From: an uncultured Lachnospiraceae bacterium
Lineage (GTDB): Bacteria > Bacillota > Clostridia > Lachnospirales > Lachnospiraceae
NCBI GenBank assembly: GCA_902783305.1
Contig: CACZQU010000230.1
Span: 1 to 6,593, forward strand
Reading direction: 5' to 3'
Length of the DNA stretch: 6,593 nt
The notes under the pieces were generated by a model. That model did not search any database. It was not told where the DNA came from and was given only the letters and a program-made list of their open reading frames with translations. A program made the position numbers and the translations under genes. Of this stretch, positions 1 through 4,158 are shown piece by piece (the stretch's first letter is position 1; the number at the start of each line of letters is the position of its first letter).

Positions 1-189
1 ACTATTCAGCCGTCCCTGAAAATGCGCTTATCTGAACGTCATGCTCGCATGTAAGGGCAGATGAGCGCATTTTCAGGTGACAGCCTGTAGGCTGTCACCT
101 CCCTTCATGACAAATTTAGTCACGCGAAGCGGGGCGGAAAAGCGCCGACAGGCGCGAATTTGGAATGAAGGGAGGGACGGCTGAATAGT
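1..189. repeat. Four-way-junction inverted-repeat element (MITE-like or structured RNA)
   Basis: The ends form a perfect 17-bp inverted repeat (1-17 with 173-189). Inside lie three more perfect stems: arm A 15-28/64-77 (extendable to 34/58 with one G-T pair), arm B 75-85/90-100 with loop TGTA, and arm C 98-108/165-175. Arm C continues after a 2x2 mismatch as 111-116/157-162. Using 1-14/176-189, 15-28/64-77, 78-85/90-97 and 98-108/165-175, the four helices meet with no unpaired base. Smaller hairpins cap the arms (40-43/48-51 in A, 142-146/151-155 in C). No protein is encoded. Such elements with terminal inverted repeats are often non-autonomous mobile repeats; a structured RNA is the alternative. 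The window starts exactly at the repeat end, so the left flank and any target duplication cannot be seen. The pairing is certain by inspection; the biological class is inferred. Confidence 0.85.
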
Positions 190-277
190 AACATCGCCAA
201 CTGATGGCCATGCAGGAGAGCCGGGGTTTCCATAGAAAGCACTGAAATGCCTTCCCTGAACACAAAAGAGCCAAAGC

Positions 278-284
278 AAAGGAG
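278..284 (+). promoter_or_regulatory. Strong ribosome binding site of the small basic gene
   Basis: AAAGGAG lies 7 nt before the ATG at 292. This is close to the ideal Shine-Dalgarno match and spacing for Firmicutes and is the main reason to accept the 34-codon ORF as a gene. The stretch 190-277 between the structured repeat and this site shows no convincing -35/-10 pair. Confidence 0.8.
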
Positions 285-291
285 AAAAACC

Positions 292-396
292 ATGAGCAAA
301 CTGGGAAAGAAGAAAAGCCAGAAGGAAGCAAAGCAAAAGCAGATGGTGCAGCAGCTTGCCGCACTGAATCGCAAGAAAGAAACGAAAAAGAAATGA
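292..396 (+). CDS. Small lysine-rich protein, unknown function (34 aa)
   Basis: This short ORF starts MSKLGKKKSQKEAKQK and ends NRKKETKKK before a TGA stop. Of 34 residues, 12 are Lys and one is Arg against only two Glu, so the product is strongly basic. There is no Cys, no aromatic residue and no membrane segment; the middle (MVQQLAAL) could be a short amphipathic helix. It is backed by an ideal AAAGGAG site 7 nt upstream of the ATG and by an intrinsic terminator 12 nt after the stop, so it is probably its own transcription unit. Function is not recognised; the composition suggests nucleic-acid or ribosome binding, which is inference only. The terminator separates it from the amylase, so a joint role is not implied. 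It could also be a short spurious ORF, but the expression signals on both sides argue against that. Confidence 0.65.
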   Translation: MSKLGKKKSQKEAKQKQMVQQLAALNRKKETKKK

Positions 397-407
397 AGTT
401 ATTTCCG

Positions 408-435
408 GCGGCTTCCTTCAGGAGCCGCTTTTTTT
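408..435 (+). terminator. Intrinsic terminator after the small basic gene
   Basis: An 8-bp stem (408-415 with 421-428, one G-T pair, mostly G-C) encloses a 5-nt loop and is followed directly by seven T residues (429-435). It lies 12 nt after the stop of the 34-aa gene and before the amylase, so the amylase should have its own promoter in about 436-530. No clear consensus promoter could be picked out there. Confidence 0.9.
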
Positions 436-529
436 CGAGATTTCTCTTCACGAAAAATGAAAACTACAAACCCGCGTCGGCGAGTGATAAGCTGTGTCGA
501 TGTTCGAAGGACTCTTCAGACGAAAGGAT

Positions 530-534
530 GGTGA
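530..534 (+). promoter_or_regulatory. Probable ribosome binding site deciding the amylase start
   Basis: GGTGA lies 7 nt before the ATG at 542, with AAAGGA (523-528) just upstream. The in-frame alternatives, GTG at 494 and ATG at 500, have no recognisable Shine-Dalgarno sequence in front. This favours 542 as the start, although the 16 extra codons cannot be excluded. Confidence 0.5.
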
Positions 535-541
535 AAATCAA

Positions 542-2128
542 ATGGCAAACCAGAAAATCAACAATTTAGGCGGTGATACTCCAAAATGGAGAAAGGATCT
601 TTCCAGCTATAATCCAGAAAGAAGAGGCCGCAGGAATCCGATTGAAAACGGTGTAATGCTGCAGGGATTCGAATGGTACTTGCCGGAGGATGGCAGCCAC
701 TGGGACAAACTGGCCAAAATGGCACCGGCATTGGTCGGCAAAGGAGTAACGTCGATCTGGCTGCCGCCGGCATACAAAGGTCAGGCCGGAATCCATGATG
801 TAGGCTACGGTGTATATGACACCTATGACCTTGGGGAATTCGATCAGAAGGGCACTGTCCCTGTGAAATATGGTACCCGTGAAAGCTACCTGAACTGTGT
901 CAAAGTATTCCAGGATGCCGGGATTGATGTTTACGCGGATATCGTCCTGAATCACAGAATGGGAGCTGATGGAACGGAAAAAGTCGCTGCTGTGGAGAAT
1001 GATCCTCTCGACCGCACCAAAGAGATATCCGACGTACAGGATATCGAAGCCTGGACCCGTTTCACTTTTCCGGGAAGACATGGTGTTTATTCTGACTTTG
1101 TCTGGGACGCCAGCTGCTTCTCCGGCGTAGACTGGGACGAGAGGCGTGAAAAAGGCGGGATCTATAACTTTGAAGGTTCTCCGTGGGCAACAAATGTCGA
1201 TAAAGAAAACGTCAACTATGATTATCTGATGGGAGCCAATGTCAATTTCTCCAATGACAGTGTCCGGGAGGAACTGAACAAATGGGGACAATGGTACCTG
1301 GATACGGTCCATATGGATGGATTCCGTCTGGACGCTGTCAAACATATTCCCAGTGATTTTTATCCCGAATGGCTGTGGAATCTCAGGGTAAATAACAACC
1401 TGGAGCTTTTTGCCGTCGGGGAATACTGGCATGCCGACGTAGAAGTGCTGAAAGCTTATCTCGAAGAGGTGGATGAGTGTATGTCATTGTTTGATGTCCC
1501 TCTTCATTTCAATTTCTTTATGGCCAGCAATTCCGGCGGCGCATTTGATATGAGAAACCTGTTCCACAGAACCCTGGTGGAAGAACGTCCGGATAAAGCC
1601 GTTACCTTCGTCTCAAATCACGACACGCAGGCAGGACAGGCCCTGGAAAGCGTGGTGGAGCCCTGGTTCCAGCCTTCCGCTTACGCGGCGATCCTGCTTC
1701 GGCCTTCAGGATATCCCTGCATTTTCTACGGCGATTATTACGGTGTAGAAAAGGTCGGCAATCCCGGTATTCCGAAGGAACTGGATGTGATGATTGACTT
1801 GCGCAGGGGACGGCTGTACGGAGAGCTTCACGATTATCTGGATCATGAAGACCTGATCGGATGGACACTGGAAGGGGACGAAAGACACAAAAACTCTGGT
1901 CTCGCCGTTGTCATGACCAACCGGCTGGGAGGAACGAAACGAATGTATGTCGGTACCAGCCATGCCGGGGAGAAATGGGTAGACTCCCTCTTCCGCTGCG
2001 AAGAGGAGGTCGTGATTGACCAGGAAGGCTTCGGAGAATTCCGCTGTCTGGACGGATCGGTCAGCGTCTGGGCTTTAAAGGTAGCGGCAGCAGCCGCAGT
2101 CGAGAACATACGCCCTGTCATCGCGTGA
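542..2128 (+). CDS. Cytoplasmic alpha-amylase, glycoside hydrolase family 13 (GH13_5-like)
   Basis: Hydrolyses internal alpha-1,4 bonds of starch, glycogen or maltodextrins (EC 3.2.1.1). Numbered from ATG 542 (528 aa): barrel entry GVMLQGFEWYLPEDG at about 37-51; region I DIVLNHR at 133-139; MGADGTE at about 140-146; domain B with GVDWDE and NYDYLMGANV; region II GFRLDAVKH with nucleophile Asp264; region III VGEYW with acid/base Glu294; region IV FVSNHD with Asp361. The 30- and 67-residue gaps between the catalytic residues match those of Bacillus licheniformis amylase (Asp231, Glu261, Asp328). The C-terminal domain ends in GSVSVWALK, followed by an Ala-rich tail of about 16 residues. There is no signal peptide; the roughly 36 residues before the barrel are polar and charged. 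The enzyme is therefore probably intracellular, acting on storage glycogen or imported dextrins. The frame is also open from GTG 494 or ATG 500 (544 or 542 aa). It stands alone between two terminators. Confidence 0.95.
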   Translation: MANQKINNLGGDTPKWRKDLSSYNPERRGRRNPIENGVMLQGFEWYLPEDGSHWDKLAKMAPALVGKGVTSIWLPPAYKGQAGIHDVGYGVYDTYDLGEFDQKGTVPVKYGTRESYLNCVKVFQDAGIDVYADIVLNHRMGADGTEKVAAVENDPLDRTKEISDVQDIEAWTRFTFPGRHGVYSDFVWDASCFSGVDWDERREKGGIYNFEGSPWATNVDKENVNYDYLMGANVNFSNDSVREELNKWGQWYLDTVHMDGFRLDAVKHIPSDFYPEWLWNLRVNNNLELFAVGEYWHADVEVLKAYLEEVDECMSLFDVPLHFNFFMASNSGGAFDMRNLFHRTLVEERPDKAVTFVSNHDTQAGQALESVVEPWFQPSAYAAILLRPSGYPCIFYGDYYGVEKVGNPGIPKELDVMIDLRRGRLYGELHDYLDHEDLIGWTLEGDERHKNSGLAVVMTNRLGGTKRMYVGTSHAGEKWVDSLFRCEEEVVIDQEGFGEFRCLDGSVSVWALKVAAAAAVENIRPVIA

Positions 2129-2191
2129 CGAAAAACAGCCGGTTTTCCATTGATGCCATCATTGCATCATGGAAAAACCGGCTGTTTTTCG
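2129..2191. terminator. Bidirectional terminator between convergent genes
   Basis: A long hairpin pairs 2129-2150 with 2169-2191 (22 bp, one bulged A on the right side) and continues as 2152-2156/2164-2168 around a 7-nt loop. The GC-rich core (AGCCGG/CCGGCT) is flanked by five T on the right and five A on the left, so it reads as stem plus U-tract in both directions. It begins directly after the amylase stop and ends 8 nt before the esterase stop on the other strand, as expected for a terminator shared by convergent genes. Confidence 0.93.
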
Positions 2192-2198
2192 TTTATTT

Positions 2199-3977
2199 TC
2201 ATTTCCTGTGTTTATACCACCTGACCGACATCAGGATGATAAAGACTGCTGCCGCGGCCGCAGCGAAAGCGGCACCGACAGTTTTATAGACATACGGGAC
2301 ATTCAGCGACAGCTGGGAATAGCAGCCGTTGAAATAATAATCCAGAAGAGGCTCGATCATCTTACGCTGTTCCGCTTTGAGATCCTCTTCCATATAAATT
2401 CTTTCTCCGAGTACCATTGTCACCGGGTTTTCCGGGGAATACGGTTCCCAGATGATTTCATCGGTGCCCGGATCTCCGTTTCTTGCAAACCGGACCCACA
2501 TCGACTGAATGGTATCGGCAAGCTTTTCATCCACATGTCCTCCGGTATATATCGTATCCGAAAGGTTGTCAAAGACATATGCAAGCTCCATGGCATGGCA
2601 TGCTCCACAGGTCTCATCTGCACCTGGAAAGGAAAAGTAATAATTGTAGGCTTTTCCTCCGTTTTGCGCATGAAGCGCAGCCTGCCTTAGCGCCGGAATC
2701 CTGAACAGCACTTCATTGTAAAACTCTGTCAGATTCCAGATTCTCTTATCCTTCTGAAGGGAAAAGAAGCCCTCAAGATACTTCCGGTCTTCCTGCGTAA
2801 TCCTGGAGATATTATTTTCATACAGGATTTCCAGGCCATGCCGGTAGATCAGCTTCCCGCTGACAAGATTCGTATAATATCCTAATTCGTTGATCCAGTA
2901 CCGGACCTCGTCGGAATTTGTACCAATCATGAGGTCAAGGCCTGCGGTCTTTCCCTCCTCATATGCTCCATACAGATCCTCCGGAAGCACGACACCGTCC
3001 CGCTCCGGAAAATTGTTATAGTCATTCAGCTTTCTGTTTACCGCCGCGATCTCTTCCTCGCTTAAGGCCGTCAGTTCATCCATCGTAGAACAGCCGGTCT
3101 CTTTAAGAAGCCGCCGTGTCAGGTTCCGGCATTCATCTTTGCTGTATGTCAGGCAGATCGAGCCGCTTTCGGAAATCACTCTTCTGAACAGACCTTCCGT
3201 CCCGTCGATCAGAGGAAGCAGGGACACACTTCCTCCTCCCGCCGACTCTCCGAAAATGGTTACATTATCCGGATCACCACCAAAGCCGGAGATATTTCTC
3301 TGTATCCATTTCAGTGCGCAGATCTGGTCAAGCAGGCCGAGATTGCCGCTTGTCATAAACTCTTCACCGCCTGGTACCATGGAAAAATCGATAAAGCCAT
3401 AAAGCCCGGCACGATATTCAACCGTGACGAGAATGATATCAGCGTATTTCTCCACGAGATTATGCCCGTCATACATGGGGTCAGAAACCGCTCCCCAACC
3501 GTAAGAACCGCCATGAAAAAATACCATGACCGGTTTCCCGGTGCCGGTGCCGGTATCGGCACGGTTCGTCCAGATATTCAGCGTCAGACAGTCCTCGCTC
3601 TGAGGGTAATATGACCCTGGCTCAGAAGGCCATTCGGTCTGAACCGGAGCATGGCCAAAGAAGAATGCCTCACGGACCATCTCGCTGTCCTGCGCAGGTA
3701 CAGGGCTTTTCCAGCGAAGAGGGCCTGTAGGGGGCTCGGCATAAGGGATTCCCTTATAGGAAACCACACTGCCTTCCTCCTGCCCGACGAACACGCCATT
3801 ATTGCAGGCGACTCCCATCGTTTCGTCGTACATGCCGGAAATGATCCGGTTCTCTCCGTACTGGCGTCTTACTCTGTCCTTAAAGGATTCTTCCTTTATA
3901 TTCTCTGTGCAGCCTGCCAGCAGAACAGCCCCAATGCACAGGATGATACCCGTCCTTACTGTTCTATGTCTCTTCAT
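2199..3977 (-). CDS. Type-B carboxylesterase lipoprotein with C-terminal membrane anchor
   Basis: Serine ester hydrolase of the carboxylesterase type-B (COesterase) alpha/beta-hydrolase family, 592 aa. The N-terminus (MKRHR, hydrophobic stretch, LLAGC) is a lipoprotein signal with Cys23 as lipidation site, so the enzyme is exported and anchored. Family marks are: SYKGIPYAEPPTGPLRW at 73-89; EDCLTLNIW at 128-136; oxyanion-hole HGG at 155-157; nucleophile Ser245 in FGGDPDNVTIFGESAGG (232-248); probable acid Glu357 in GTNSDE; and His461 in ACHAMELAYVF. All three triad positions are present. After the domain, residues about 567-585 form an Ala-rich hydrophobic helix followed by WYKHRK, a likely second membrane anchor with a cytoplasmic tail. 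GAGGGGA just before the ATG is its ribosome binding site. It lies downstream of the hybrid kinase on the same strand with no terminator between. The natural substrate cannot be told from sequence. Confidence 0.93.
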   Translation of the reverse strand: MKRHRTVRTGIILCIGAVLLAGCTENIKEESFKDRVRRQYGENRIISGMYDETMGVACNNGVFVGQEEGSVVSYKGIPYAEPPTGPLRWKSPVPAQDSEMVREAFFFGHAPVQTEWPSEPGSYYPQSEDCLTLNIWTNRADTGTGTGKPVMVFFHGGSYGWGAVSDPMYDGHNLVEKYADIILVTVEYRAGLYGFIDFSMVPGGEEFMTSGNLGLLDQICALKWIQRNISGFGGDPDNVTIFGESAGGGSVSLLPLIDGTEGLFRRVISESGSICLTYSKDECRNLTRRLLKETGCSTMDELTALSEEEIAAVNRKLNDYNNFPERDGVVLPEDLYGAYEEGKTAGLDLMIGTNSDEVRYWINELGYYTNLVSGKLIYRHGLEILYENNISRITQEDRKYLEGFFSLQKDKRIWNLTEFYNEVLFRIPALRQAALHAQNGGKAYNYYFSFPGADETCGACHAMELAYVFDNLSDTIYTGGHVDEKLADTIQSMWVRFARNGDPGTDEIIWEPYSPENPVTMVLGERIYMEEDLKAEQRKMIEPLLDYYFNGCYSQLSLNVPYVYKTVGAAFAAAAAAVFIILMSVRWYKHRK

Positions 3978-4013
3978 TCTCCCCTCGACAGATCTTGTAA
4001 GATAAGAGTTTCC

Positions 4014-4152
4014 TCAATTATCATCAGTTCCCGCGTCTTTATCATCTTCCGCGTCGTTGGTTTCATCTCCCGCCCCGGCAGATACTGTCTTCAGGAGCCA
4101 GTTATCAATAAGCTGGCCGTTCAGACGGCCAATCGGCAGATGATTTTACCAT
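4014..4152 (-). pseudogene. Possible small ORF with an interrupted frame between kinase and esterase
   Basis: Read on the minus strand, an ATG (4150-4152) follows the kinase stop, with GAGGA (4156-4160) overlapping that stop as a possible ribosome binding site. The ATG frame ends after 15 codons (stop 4105-4107). The +1 frame, open from 4145 down to the TGA at 4014-4016, encodes 43 residues: a plausible start LPIGRLNGQLIDNWLLK followed by an acidic tail rich in Asp and Glu. Dropping one A from the AAAA run at 4144-4147 joins the ATG to this frame and gives about 45 residues. It ends 36 nt before the esterase ATG. It could be a decayed gene, a sequencing indel, a frameshifted leader, or chance, because a 43-codon open frame is not rare. 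No family is recognised. Confidence 0.3.
4114..4131 (-). other. Small perfect hairpin in the kinase-esterase interval
   Basis: TGGCCGT (4114-4120) pairs perfectly with ACGGCCA (4125-4131) around a 4-nt loop. No T-run follows on the minus strand, so it is not a standard terminator. It could weakly attenuate or stabilise the mRNA between kinase and esterase, or simply be part of the candidate ORF there. Confidence 0.35.
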
Positions 4153-4158
4153 GGATCC

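Noticed and set aside
190..291. Promoter for the small basic gene
   Set aside because: CATAGAA near 231 resembles a weak -10, but no -35 at proper spacing was found, so no promoter is claimed.
73..451. Several minus-strand open frames of 84-111 codons over the structured repeat and the small basic gene
   Set aside because: They run through the inverted repeats and the terminator, overlap each other in different frames, and have low-complexity hydrophobic translations typical of the reverse of a Lys-rich gene.
458..475. Possible catabolite-responsive (cre) operator upstream of the amylase
   Set aside because: The sequence beginning TGAAAACTAC matches the consensus on the left half only and lacks the central CG and the right half.
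566..1432. Antisense open frame of 288 codons inside the amylase gene
   Set aside because: It lies fully opposite the conserved GH13 coding region, has no domain-like motif, and is explained as a shadow frame of the amylase codons.
2169..2690. Plus-strand open frame of 173 codons opposite the esterase C-terminus
   Set aside because: It starts inside the terminator hairpin and is antisense to a well-supported esterase; no family resemblance.
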